This document shows, piece by piece, positions 25,429 to 35,245 of a stretch of DNA of 64,000 bases (the first letter of the stretch is position 1; each line of letters starts with the position of its first letter). Both the position numbers and the translations under genes were made by a program. The stretch comes from Fidelibacterota bacterium. Lineage in GTDB: Bacteria; Fidelibacterota; Marinisomatia; SCGC-AAA003-L08; TS1B11. The stretch is taken from the NCBI GenBank assembly GCA_004124875.1, contig SCKJ01000001.1, positions 496,001 through 560,000 of the forward strand, in the 5' to 3' direction. The notes below the pieces were generated by a model. The model worked only from the letters and a program-made list of their open reading frames with translations, did not search any database and was not told the DNA's origin.

Positions 25429-26607
25429 ATGATGACTCAACTTAGGCTTGCCCTTAAGAATCTCGTTGGCGCGGGTGCCCGTACCTGGCTGAACGTGGCG
25501 GTCACCTCCTTCACCTTTGTAATTATCATATTCATGAGTGGCCTCTACCAGGGGATTTTGGCCTATTCCAAACGGGTCACGGTTGAATCGGAGGTGGCGG
25601 GAGGAATCTACTGGCACCCGCTTTATGATCCGGACGACCCGTTTACGCTTGACGACAGCCATGGTGCGCCACCGCAGGCAGTGCTTGATCAGATAGCTGA
25701 GGGGAGAGCGATGTCCGTGCTGCTGGTGACCGGGGCGGCTTATATCAATGGCCGCATGATTCCAATGCAGCTGCGTGGTATCGATCCCGCTCAGCAGATC
25801 GTGGCCATGCCCACAACTTCTCTGGCGGACTATGACGGCGACGCCATACCCGTTATGATCGGCACCGGCATGGCCAAACTCCTGGGCGCAGGTGAAGGGG
25901 ACGCAATAACCATTCGCTGGCGGGATGCTTACGGCACATACGATGCGGCAGATGTTGAGATCTCCAAGGTCATGTCTGTTGAGAATTTCAAGGTCGACTT
26001 TGGCATTCTTTGGCTGCCTTTGGCTGTGCTGCAGGAGATGTCCAACATGCCGGGAGAGGCAACCTACGTCACCGTGAGGCAGGGCGAACCGCTGCTGGAG
26101 ACCGCTTCACCGTGGGTCCTTAAAACGGTTATGTCACTGATGGAAGATATGATTGCCCTGGTGCAGGCCAAGCAGTCGAGTGCGGCCATTATGTACGTCT
26201 TGCTGCTGGCGCTATCGGCCTTAGGTATCTTCAACAGTCAGGTCCTGTCCATATTTCAGCGGCGCAGGGAAATAGGCACGCTGATGGCTCTGGGAATGTC
26301 GCGTCAGCGCGTCGTCGGGCTGTTCACGCTGGAAGGGGGCATCCATTCGGTCCTGGCCTTGATTCTGGCCTTCATTTACGGCGCGCCCCTGCTTTACCTG
26401 ACTGCATCCAGGGGGCTGCCGCTGCCCATGGACTATAGTGACTCGGGCTTTCTAATTGGTGAGCGGCTGTTCCCGGTCTATGGTCCCTGGCTGGTTGCCG
26501 GCACAACATTGTTGGTTGCAACGATTGTAACCGTTGTCAGCTACCTGCCGTCAAGGAAAATTGCGAAAATGGAGCCTACAGCAGCATTGAGAGGAAAAAT
26601 AGCGTGA
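25429..26607 (+). CDS. ABC transporter permease, FtsX/MacB fold (first)
   Basis: The 392-residue protein has an N-terminal TM helix (VAVTSFTFVIIIFMSGLY), a large periplasmic MacB-PCD-like domain, and three C-terminal TM helices with the FtsX signature (GIFNSQVLSIFQRRREIGTL). The C-terminus reads SYLPSRKIAKMEPTAALRG, typical of LolC/E-like permeases. It has exactly the same length as the next gene, to which it is clearly paralogous. Its stop overlaps the next start. Confidence 0.9.
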   Translation: MMTQLRLALKNLVGAGARTWLNVAVTSFTFVIIIFMSGLYQGILAYSKRVTVESEVAGGIYWHPLYDPDDPFTLDDSHGAPPQAVLDQIAEGRAMSVLLVTGAAYINGRMIPMQLRGIDPAQQIVAMPTTSLADYDGDAIPVMIGTGMAKLLGAGEGDAITIRWRDAYGTYDAADVEISKVMSVENFKVDFGILWLPLAVLQEMSNMPGEATYVTVRQGEPLLETASPWVLKTVMSLMEDMIALVQAKQSSAAIMYVLLLALSALGIFNSQVLSIFQRRREIGTLMALGMSRQRVVGLFTLEGGIHSVLALILAFIYGAPLLYLTASRGLPLPMDYSDSGFLIGERLFPVYGPWLVAGTTLLVATIVTVVSYLPSRKIAKMEPTAALRGKIA

Positions 26608-27782
26608 TGTTGATCCCTAAACTGGCCCAACGAAATTTGATCGGCGCCGGCGCGCGCACATGGCTGAACGTCGTAACCACATCACTGGCACTCTTTATGA
26701 TCGTCTTCGCCAGCGGTATGTACGACGGCATGATTGCCTACACCAAGCGGGTGACGGTGGCCACGGAGATTGGCGGCGGCCAGTACTGGCATCCGGCTTA
26801 CGATCCCGATGATCCCTTCTCCATTGACGACAGCCACGGACTGTTGCCCGATGAACTCCGCCAAATTGTGCGACGGGGCGAGGCCATGCCGATACTGGTC
26901 GTGCAGGGCGCGGCGTATCCCGCCGGCCGGGTATTGCCGGTGATGATCAGAGGGATACCGCCCCAACAGAGCATCATTGATCTGCCCACGCAGGTGCTGC
27001 AGGCCCAACCCGACGGGGCTCTGCCGGTGCTCATGGGCCAGGGCATGGCCAGACTCAGCGAGCTTGAAAAAGGCGACCGGTTTGTCCTCAGGTGGCGCGA
27101 TGTCCACGGATCGTACGACGCACGGGACGCAGAAGTTGTGGGTATTATGGATGTGGAAAATTTCAAAGTCGATCTCGGCCAGGTTTGGTTGCCGCTGGAG
27201 CTGTTGCGAACCATGGTCGATGTGCCTGGCCATGCCACATATGTGGTTATCGGCGCGGACGAAGCGCTGACCGCTGCCAGCGGCGAATGGGTGCCGCGGG
27301 ATCATATCTTTTTGCTGCAGGACATTCTCAACGCCGTCAAGGCGGACCAACCGTACGTCTGGACGCTGTACGGACTGCTGCTGGCTCTGGCGGCCATGGG
27401 CATTTTCAACAGCCAGGTGCTGTCAATTTTCAGGCGGCGTAGAGAGATCGGCACCCTCATGTCGCTGGGCATGCACCGGGGCCGGGTGGTGAGCCTGTTT
27501 ACGATGGAGGGGGCGCTGCACTCTGTTTACGCCCTGCTGCTGACCATTATCTGGGGCGCGCCGGTGCTCTATCTGGTGGCGACGCGAGGCATCCCCATTC
27601 CCTATGATGGCGCCGACATTGGCATCGTCATGGGCCAGCGGATGTGGCCCGTCTATTCGGCCGGCCTGCTGGGAGGGACGGTGATCCTGGTGGCGCTCAT
27701 TGTCACTTTGGTGAGCTACCTGCCGTCGCGGCGCATCGCGAAAATGAATCCGACAGACGCTTTACGAGGGAGGGCGGCCTGA
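26604..27782 (+). CDS. ABC transporter permease, FtsX/MacB fold (second)
   Basis: This 392-residue paralogue of the preceding permease shares GAGARTWLNVV, ILNAV/IFNSQVLSIFRRRREIGTLMSLG (shown in part) and the SYLPSRRIAKMNPTDALRG end. It has four TM helices and a periplasmic domain. The tandem pair suggests a heterodimer like LolC-LolE. The GTG/ATG region at 26604 overlaps the upstream stop. It runs directly into the third permease with a TGATG junction. Confidence 0.9.
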   Translation: MMLIPKLAQRNLIGAGARTWLNVVTTSLALFMIVFASGMYDGMIAYTKRVTVATEIGGGQYWHPAYDPDDPFSIDDSHGLLPDELRQIVRRGEAMPILVVQGAAYPAGRVLPVMIRGIPPQQSIIDLPTQVLQAQPDGALPVLMGQGMARLSELEKGDRFVLRWRDVHGSYDARDAEVVGIMDVENFKVDLGQVWLPLELLRTMVDVPGHATYVVIGADEALTAASGEWVPRDHIFLLQDILNAVKADQPYVWTLYGLLLALAAMGIFNSQVLSIFRRRREIGTLMSLGMHRGRVVSLFTMEGALHSVYALLLTIIWGAPVLYLVATRGIPIPYDGADIGIVMGQRMWPVYSAGLLGGTVILVALIVTLVSYLPSRRIAKMNPTDALRGRAA

Positions 27783-29056
27783 TGATACGATTTCTCATTA
27801 AAGGGGTCCTGCGGGACCGCTCACGTTCACTTTTCAGTGTCATAGCCATCACCATCGGCGTTTTTCTGGCGGTGGTTTACCGCGGTTTCGTGGCCGGCAT
27901 TTTCGATGACATGCTGCGCCAGGGCGCCATCATGATGACGGGCCATGTCAAGGTGACCACTCGCGCCTATGCCGAAGAGGCGGCTCTGCTGCCCATGGAT
28001 CTGGCCCTCCTGGGGGTGGATGAGACGATGGAGCAGCTCTCGGCCGACTATCCGGGTATGTTCTTCACGCCCCGGATCGTCTTCGGGGGGCTCATTGATG
28101 TCCCTGACGAAGAAGGGGTCACCCGCGAGCAGGGACCCGTCGCCGCCATGGCCATTGATCTGCTCTCGTCAGGCAGCCGGCAGGTCGAGCTGTGGGACCT
28201 GGAGAATCGCCTGGTGGATGGCCGGCTGCCGCAGTCGGCCGACGAAGCGCTACTCGGTGATGTCTACGCCAGACGGCTGATGGTCGTGCCGGGCGACATC
28301 GTCACCCTCATTGGATCGACCATGCACGGCGCATTTACGACGCACAATTTTACGATAGTGGGCACGGTTGCCATCGGCGTCGGCAGTTTGGGAAAAAACC
28401 TGCTGCTGACGGATATATCAGGCGCACGGCAGGCCCTCGATATGGCAGACGGCGCGACCGAGATCCTCGGCTTTTACACTGATATGTTTTATGACGATGA
28501 CGCCGCCGTTGCCCGGGCAGCGGATTATAACGCCGCCCGGAACGGAACCGGTGACGAATTTGCCCCCTACATGGTGCCGTTGCGAGACCAGTACAATATG
28601 GGCGCCATGCTCGATTACATGGATGTGGCGGTGGTCATATTCATCGGCGTGTTCTTCATCGTGATCACCATCGTGCTGTGGAACCTGGGCATTATGAACA
28701 GCCTGAGGCGCTATGGAGAACTGGGCGTCAGACTGGCCATCGGGGAGAGCAAGGCGCATGTATTCGGTTCCATGGTCATTGAGTCGACGGTCGTGGGCAT
28801 CGGCGGCTGGCTTGTCGGTACAGCCATCGGTCTGGCAGTTGTTTACTACCTACAGGAGGTCGGCATCGATTATGGGGCGATGATGGAAGACTTCAATATG
28901 CCCATCAGCCACGTCATGCGGGGGAAAATAACCCCTGACAGTTTTTATCTGGGGCTGTTTCCCGGTGTGGTGGCTCCCGTGGTGGGCACCATGCTGGCGG
29001 GACGGGCAATCTTTAAACGGGAAATGTCACAACTTTTCAAGGAGCTGGAAGCATGA
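27782..29056 (+). CDS. ABC transporter permease, FtsX/MacB fold (third, divergent)
   Basis: The 424-residue protein from ATG 27782 has the same FtsX plan (IAITIGVFLAVVYRGFVAGI; a periplasmic domain; VVIFIGVFFIVITIVLWNLG; VIESTVVGIGGWLVGTAIGL) but differs in length and sequence from the other two. Having three permeases for one ATPase is unusual: either two alternative pairs share the ATPase, or this one forms a homodimer. Its stop overlaps the LolA-like gene (ATGA). Confidence 0.88.
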   Translation: MIRFLIKGVLRDRSRSLFSVIAITIGVFLAVVYRGFVAGIFDDMLRQGAIMMTGHVKVTTRAYAEEAALLPMDLALLGVDETMEQLSADYPGMFFTPRIVFGGLIDVPDEEGVTREQGPVAAMAIDLLSSGSRQVELWDLENRLVDGRLPQSADEALLGDVYARRLMVVPGDIVTLIGSTMHGAFTTHNFTIVGTVAIGVGSLGKNLLLTDISGARQALDMADGATEILGFYTDMFYDDDAAVARAADYNAARNGTGDEFAPYMVPLRDQYNMGAMLDYMDVAVVIFIGVFFIVITIVLWNLGIMNSLRRYGELGVRLAIGESKAHVFGSMVIESTVVGIGGWLVGTAIGLAVVYYLQEVGIDYGAMMEDFNMPISHVMRGKITPDSFYLGLFPGVVAPVVGTMLAGRAIFKREMSQLFKELEA

Positions 29057-29808
29057 TTCGCAAGCGCATGAGTTCATTCCTGCTGATGGGCGTCCTGGGA
29101 GCCACCTCTATTCTCAGGAGCCAGGGCTTAACGGCGGCGCAAATTCTGGACGCTGTCGACAGGAACCTCTCGTCGGACAACCAGGTGTTCACCAGCCGCA
29201 TGGTGGTGCATGGCCGCCGGGCGAGCCGGACCATCGTGTCGAAAAGCTGGGTGGTCGGCACGGAGAAGGCCTTTACCGAATATCTGTCGCCACCGCGCGA
29301 AGCCGGCACCAAAATGCTGAAGGTGGGCAAGCAGCTGCGCATCTATTCGCCCCAAACTGACCGGGTGTTGCAAATTTCGGGTCACATGCTGCGGCAGTCG
29401 GTGATGGGCTCGGACTTTTCCTACCAGGACATGATGGAGGATCAGTCCCTGCAGGAGGCCTACCATGCCGAGCTTGAGGGCAGTGAGTTGCTTGATGGCC
29501 GCGACAGCTGGGTTATTCTGCTCACGGCGAAAAAGCTGGGCCTGGCTTATCCCACCCGCAGAGCGTGGGTCGACAAGGAGTGGATGCTGCCCATGAAAGA
29601 GGAGATGTACGCCAAAGGGGGCAAGTTGCTCAAGTCCGCCCTCGTGAAGGAGGTGATGAATGTGCAGGGACGCACATATCCGAAGGTCTGGCTGTTTAAG
29701 GATGAGCTGAAACGCAACAGCAGAGGGACCGAGTGGATCATTGATGAAATTGCTTTCAACGTGACCATTCCGGAAGCGATGTTCTCCAAAGCGGCGCTCA
29801 GGCGCTAA
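29053..29808 (+). CDS. Outer-membrane lipoprotein-sorting (LolA-like) periplasmic protein
   Basis: The 251-residue protein has a signal peptide (MSSFLLMGVLGATSILRSQG) and a LolA/LolB-like half-barrel with the pattern of the outer membrane lipoprotein-sorting protein family (PF17131): SRMVVHGRRASRTIVSKSWV, MLKVGKQLRIYSPQTDRVLQ, FSYQDMMED, and KVWLFKDELKRNSRGTEWI. Such proteins bind acyl chains in the periplasm. As the last gene of the operon it would carry a lipid or lipoprotein from the FtsX-type ABC complex to the outer membrane. Confidence 0.85.
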   Translation: MIRKRMSSFLLMGVLGATSILRSQGLTAAQILDAVDRNLSSDNQVFTSRMVVHGRRASRTIVSKSWVVGTEKAFTEYLSPPREAGTKMLKVGKQLRIYSPQTDRVLQISGHMLRQSVMGSDFSYQDMMEDQSLQEAYHAELEGSELLDGRDSWVILLTAKKLGLAYPTRRAWVDKEWMLPMKEEMYAKGGKLLKSALVKEVMNVQGRTYPKVWLFKDELKRNSRGTEWIIDEIAFNVTIPEAMFSKAALRR

Positions 29809-29830
29809 TGGCGCAAGAGTGTTGTAATAG

Positions 29831-29869
29831 GACCAATTTGGTCGTAATTTAACACGACCGAAAAGGTCG
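29831..29869. promoter_or_regulatory. Twin operators of the Rrf2/IscR-like regulator
   Basis: Two inverted repeats with the same GACC/GGTC arms precede the gene: GACC-AATTT-GGTC (29831-29843) and CGACC-GAAAA-GGTCG (29855-29869), centred 25 bp apart. They lie 9 bp before the start codon and would mediate autoregulation. Confidence 0.65.
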
Positions 29870-29877
29870 GGTATAAA

Positions 29878-30324
29878 ATGTTTAAACTGACTCGCAAAAC
29901 GGAATACGCGCTGCTCGCCCTTCACGAGCTTTCAGTATCGGCCGAGGCTGATGTCACAAAAGTTCGTGAAATTGCTGAGCACAACCAGATTCCGTTTCCC
30001 GTGCTGGCCAAAGTGATGCAACGTCTGGCCCGGCACAACTATATTGAACCGATACAGGGGGCCAGGGGTGGCTATCAGCTTCATGAACAGGCCATGACCA
30101 CCAACATGTGGCAGTTTCTTGAAGAGATGGAAGGCCCCCAAGGATTAGCGGACTGCTTCATGGAGGCGAGCTGCGAACAGCTCGAATTCTGCTCAATACG
30201 CTCGCCTCTCCACGAATTGGATCGTTCAATCCGGCAATTTTTTTATGGGGTGAAACTCAATGATGTCCTGGGCAGGACCTCCAATTCTTTCGGCGCCCCG
30301 TTTATATCTGGTACAAGTCTCTAG
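29878..30324 (+). CDS. Rrf2 family regulator, IscR/SufR-like, of the suf operon
   Basis: The 148-residue protein has the Rrf2 winged helix (KLTRKTEYALLALHEL; GARGGYQL) and three Cys, C93, C99 and C105, spaced CX5CX5C exactly as the [2Fe-2S] ligands of IscR. It therefore probably senses Fe-S status. It stands 278 bp before sufB in the same direction. The intervening stretch has a further GACCAAT half-site at about 30450, so it may control both itself and the suf genes. Confidence 0.88.
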   Translation: MFKLTRKTEYALLALHELSVSAEADVTKVREIAEHNQIPFPVLAKVMQRLARHNYIEPIQGARGGYQLHEQAMTTNMWQFLEEMEGPQGLADCFMEASCEQLEFCSIRSPLHELDRSIRQFFYGVKLNDVLGRTSNSFGAPFISGTSL

Positions 30325-30601
30325 GAGCACCAAACCCTAGCGCGATGATGTTATCATAGTTTAATGGGAAGCATTTTTATAACGGTTTTGGTGGATCTCC
30401 GAAACCCGAAAAGTGCTGACGACGTTACGACCAATATGAATGGGAGCGCCGATTATTTTTCTTCAGATCATTTTAATGTGGGACCGCATTGCCGGCCCAT
30501 TGGGCTTTCCAGCGCCGCCGACGGGGCCACTTTACGGTAGGCGCCGGAGCGTCGGCCTCAACACTATTAACGCCTCCATTTCGCAGTAAATTCTCCGACC
30601 A

Positions 30602-32074
<1,473 letters not shown>

Positions 32075-32113
32075 TGACCGTTATCGACACTATTATTATG
32101 TGGAATATTATTT

Positions 32114-32875
32114 ATGCTGGAAATTAAAAATCTGCATGCCGGCACCGGCGGAGCGGAGATTCTCCACGGCATCAATCTGGAAATCTCCGCGGGCGAAGTG
32201 CACGCCATTATGGGGCCTAACGGGTCGGGCAAAAGCACCCTGTCTCAGGTTCTGGCGGGAAACGACACTTACCAGGTCACCTCCGGAACGGTAACGTATA
32301 AAGGGGCGGACCTGCTGGAGCTGTCCCCTGAACTGCGTGCGCGGGAGGGGCTGTTCCTGTCGTTCCAATATCCTGTCGCCATTCCGGGCGTGAACAACAT
32401 CTACCTGCTGCAGGCGGCCCTCAATGCCATCCGCAAGCACCGCGGAGAGGAGCCCCTCGATGCCATCGATTTCCTGGAGCTGGTGCGGGGACGCATCAAA
32501 GAGGTCGATTTGGATGAAGAGTTTCTGCACCGGCCGGTAAATGATGGTTTCTCCGGTGGCGAAAAAAAACGGAATGAAATCCTGCAGATGCTGGTTCTTG
32601 AGCCACAGCTGGCGATTCTTGACGAAACCGACTCGGGCCTGGACATTGACGCGTTGAAACTGATAGCCGAAGGGGTGAATCGATACCGCTCGTCCGAGAG
32701 GGCCATTTTGCTCATCACTCATTACCAGCGGCTGCTGAACTATATCTCTCCCGACAAAGTTCACGTTCTGCTCGACGGCCGCATCGTCAAGTCAGGTGGT
32801 CCGGAGCTGGCTGTGGAGCTGGAGGAAAAGGGGTACGGCTGGATTCAGGAAGAACTGGCCGAGAAGGCGCTTTGA
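32114..32875 (+). CDS. sufC: Fe-S cluster assembly ATPase SufC
   Basis: The 253-residue ABC-type ATPase has Walker A GPNGSGKS (34-41), the SufC signature variant FSGGEKKRNEILQ, Walker B LAILDETDSGLDIDALK, and the His in LITHYQRLLNYI. It drives conformational change in the SufBCD complex. It lies 39 bp after sufB and ends one base before the sufD start region. Confidence 0.96.
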   Translation: MLEIKNLHAGTGGAEILHGINLEISAGEVHAIMGPNGSGKSTLSQVLAGNDTYQVTSGTVTYKGADLLELSPELRAREGLFLSFQYPVAIPGVNNIYLLQAALNAIRKHRGEEPLDAIDFLELVRGRIKEVDLDEEFLHRPVNDGFSGGEKKRNEILQMLVLEPQLAILDETDSGLDIDALKLIAEGVNRYRSSERAILLITHYQRLLNYISPDKVHVLLDGRIVKSGGPELAVELEEKGYGWIQEELAEKAL

Positions 32876-32876
32876 T

Positions 32877-34202
32877 ATGTCCTCCAGCGTAGAAATTTCT
32901 CCGGCGCCGCCGGTTCCCCAGTGGGCCGCCCAGCCGGATGCGGCCTCTTTTGACGGTCAGACAGAGGCGTGGGCGAATCTGCGCCGCAAAGGTTATGCCG
33001 CCTTCAGCCGCCACGGGTTTCCCACCACCCGCATGGAGGCGTGGCGAAACACATCCCTGGCGCACCTGATCGACATCGATTTTCAGCTGGCCGGCGGCGA
33101 TCACAATATTACCCAGGCGCAGCTTAAGCCCTACCTCCTGCCGGACGGCCCGGTGGCCGTTCTCGTCGATGGCATTTTCAGCCCCGAACTATCTGCAACA
33201 GGCGGATTGCCCGCGGGCATGACGCTGAGCAGTCTGGCCTCTGCGCTCCAGGCGGGGGACACGTCGGCGCTGGCCCAGCTGGATGACGAGCAGGCGCTTG
33301 ACGAGTATCCCTTCTCCGCGTTGAACCTGGCCCATCTGCGGGATGGGGTCTGGCTCAATTTACAGCCGGGAACTCAATTTGAAGGCGTGGCTCAGATCCT
33401 CGTTATTTCCACGGGGAGCCGGCCGACGGTGAGCTTTCCGCGCCTGCTGATAACGGTGGGTGAGAATACGCAACTGACTGTTCTTGAGCGTTACATCCAT
33501 TTGGGCGAGTCACCATCACTCACGATCCCGGAAACGGATATCCTGTGCCAGCAGTCGGCTGTAGTTGAGCATCTCAGGCTGCATGATGAAAATGGAGCAG
33601 GTGACCATATCGGCTCAGTCCGCGCTGTACTGCGCCGCGACAGCCACCTTCGCAGCATTGATATTTCCACGGGCAGAAGACTGATTCGTAATGATATTCA
33701 GGGCCGTCTGGCAGAAGCAGGAGCGGCGTTGGAGATGTCCGGGCTTTATCTGGTGGACGGCTCCGGGCATGTGGACAACCATACACGGCTTGACCATATT
33801 GCTCCCCACACCACCAGCGCGCAAAATTACAAGGGTATCCTGACCGATACCGCCCGAGGGGTGTTTACGGGCCGTGTGGTGGTCCATCCCGAGGCCCAAA
33901 AGACCGTGGCCCGGCAGACCAACCGCAACCTGATGCTTTCTGATAAGGCCCGGGTGCACACCGATCCGCAACTGGAGATATTTGCCAATGACGTGAAGTG
34001 CAACCACGGCTCGACGGTAGGCCAGATTGACCGCGACGCCCTGTTTTACTTCAGCACACGGGGCATTGATGAGGAGACAGCCCGGCGCCTGCTGATTCAC
34101 GGCTTTACCCACGAGGTGGTGGCCACCTTGCGCAACGCAGCCCTGCGCGACTGCGCCGAATCGGCGATAGACGGCTGGCTTGAAACCGCAGGCCTCGCAT
34201 GA
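32877..34202 (+). CDS. sufD: Fe-S cluster assembly protein SufD
   Basis: The 441-residue protein from ATG 32877, one base after the sufC stop, shows the SufD N-terminus (KGYAAFSRHGFPTTRMEAWR) and the beta-helix core with HNHTRLDH-like and NRNLMLSDKARVHTDPQLEI segments and VKCNHGSTVGQIDRDALFY. It is the SufB partner in the scaffold complex. The stop overlaps the sufU start (ATGA). Confidence 0.94.
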   Translation: MSSSVEISPAPPVPQWAAQPDAASFDGQTEAWANLRRKGYAAFSRHGFPTTRMEAWRNTSLAHLIDIDFQLAGGDHNITQAQLKPYLLPDGPVAVLVDGIFSPELSATGGLPAGMTLSSLASALQAGDTSALAQLDDEQALDEYPFSALNLAHLRDGVWLNLQPGTQFEGVAQILVISTGSRPTVSFPRLLITVGENTQLTVLERYIHLGESPSLTIPETDILCQQSAVVEHLRLHDENGAGDHIGSVRAVLRRDSHLRSIDISTGRRLIRNDIQGRLAEAGAALEMSGLYLVDGSGHVDNHTRLDHIAPHTTSAQNYKGILTDTARGVFTGRVVVHPEAQKTVARQTNRNLMLSDKARVHTDPQLEIFANDVKCNHGSTVGQIDRDALFYFSTRGIDEETARRLLIHGFTHEVVATLRNAALRDCAESAIDGWLETAGLA

Positions 34203-34642
34203 GTGATATGCGGGACTTATATCAGCAGCTGATTCTGGACCACTTCAAGAGTCCGCGGAACAAGGGACCGCTGCCCGATGCCGATACAACGGCGCAGGGG
34301 CGCAATCCGCTATGTGGCGATGAAGTTGACGTGGCCCTCAAATTCGACGGCAATCAAATTGTGGACATCAAATTTGAAGGCACCGGTTGCGCTATATCAC
34401 AGGCTTCGGCGTCCATCATGACGACGGTGCTCAAAGGTGATTCTGTCTCCCATGCCCGCGATCTTCTGGATAAATTCAGCGGTATGATGGTTACGGGCAA
34501 AGGCTCGCTTCAACAGCTGGGAAAACTGGCCGCACTGGCCGATGTCCATAAATATCCTGCCCGGGTGAAATGTGCCATGCTCTCCTGGAGGGCCATGGAG
34601 GCCAGCCTGGAGCGGCGGACCGTCGCTGTATCCACGGAATGA
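34199..34642 (+). CDS. sufU: SUF system NifU-like scaffold / sulfur acceptor SufU
   Basis: The 147-residue IscU-fold protein has the three conserved Cys, C39 (NPLCGDEV), C64 (GTGCAISQAS) and C125 (RVKCAMLSW), with Asp41 as the fourth zinc ligand as in Bacillus SufU. It accepts sulfur from SufS. It overlaps sufD by four bases and precedes sufT by 23 bp. Confidence 0.93.
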   Translation: MSDMRDLYQQLILDHFKSPRNKGPLPDADTTAQGRNPLCGDEVDVALKFDGNQIVDIKFEGTGCAISQASASIMTTVLKGDSVSHARDLLDKFSGMMVTGKGSLQQLGKLAALADVHKYPARVKCAMLSWRAMEASLERRTVAVSTE

Positions 34643-34665
34643 ATGTAAAATACTGAGATAATGCA

Positions 34666-35232
34666 ATGAGTGAACCCCAAACACGTGAACTGGTAAATCT
34701 TAAGCGGGATACCTCCGCCACCCTGGTTCCTTCAGGCGACCCGATCACGCTGAAGAAGGGCCAGGAGGTCATCATTACCCAGAAGCTGGGCGGAAACTAC
34801 ACCGTCATCGTGCTGGGCAACATGGCCCTGATTGACGGTAGCAACGGCGACGCGCTGGGCAAATCGACGGATAGGCCCCAACCCCAGACCGGTGGTAATG
34901 GGCAGGAGCTCGGCAAGGTCGACGAGATGCTCATCTGGGACCAGCTCAAGACCTGTTTCGACCCTGAAATTCCAGTAAACATTGTAGACCTGGGTCTCGT
35001 TTACGATTTGCAGATTATTCCTGCCGATGACGGCCGGGGCGCCGAAGTGACCGTAAAAATGACTCTTACCGCGCCTGGCTGTGGCATGGGTGACAGTATC
35101 GCCCAGGATGTGCAGCAGAAAGTTGAATCCGTGCCGAGCGTAACCGATGCGAAAGTGGAGCTGGTGTGGGATCCGACATGGAACCAGTCGATGATGACGG
35201 AAGCGGCCCGGTTGCAACTCGGATTCATGTAA
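34666..35232 (+). CDS. sufT: Fe-S protein maturation factor SufT
   Basis: The 188-residue protein has an N-terminal SufT-specific region (LKKGQEVIITQKLGGNYTVI) and a C-terminal DUF59/MIP18 domain (CFDPEIPVNIVDLGLVYDL; TLTAPGCGMGDSIAQDVQ). SufT helps to insert or mature clusters in target proteins. It lies between sufU and sufS. Confidence 0.93.
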   Translation: MSEPQTRELVNLKRDTSATLVPSGDPITLKKGQEVIITQKLGGNYTVIVLGNMALIDGSNGDALGKSTDRPQPQTGGNGQELGKVDEMLIWDQLKTCFDPEIPVNIVDLGLVYDLQIIPADDGRGAEVTVKMTLTAPGCGMGDSIAQDVQQKVESVPSVTDAKVELVWDPTWNQSMMTEAARLQLGFM

Positions 35233-35245
35233 TCGAAGCCAGCCG

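Noticed and set aside
30325-30601. CTAGG...CCTAG hairpin after the Rrf2 gene as a terminator
   Set aside because: The 5-bp stem has a 10-nt loop and no T-run follows, so it is too weak to call.
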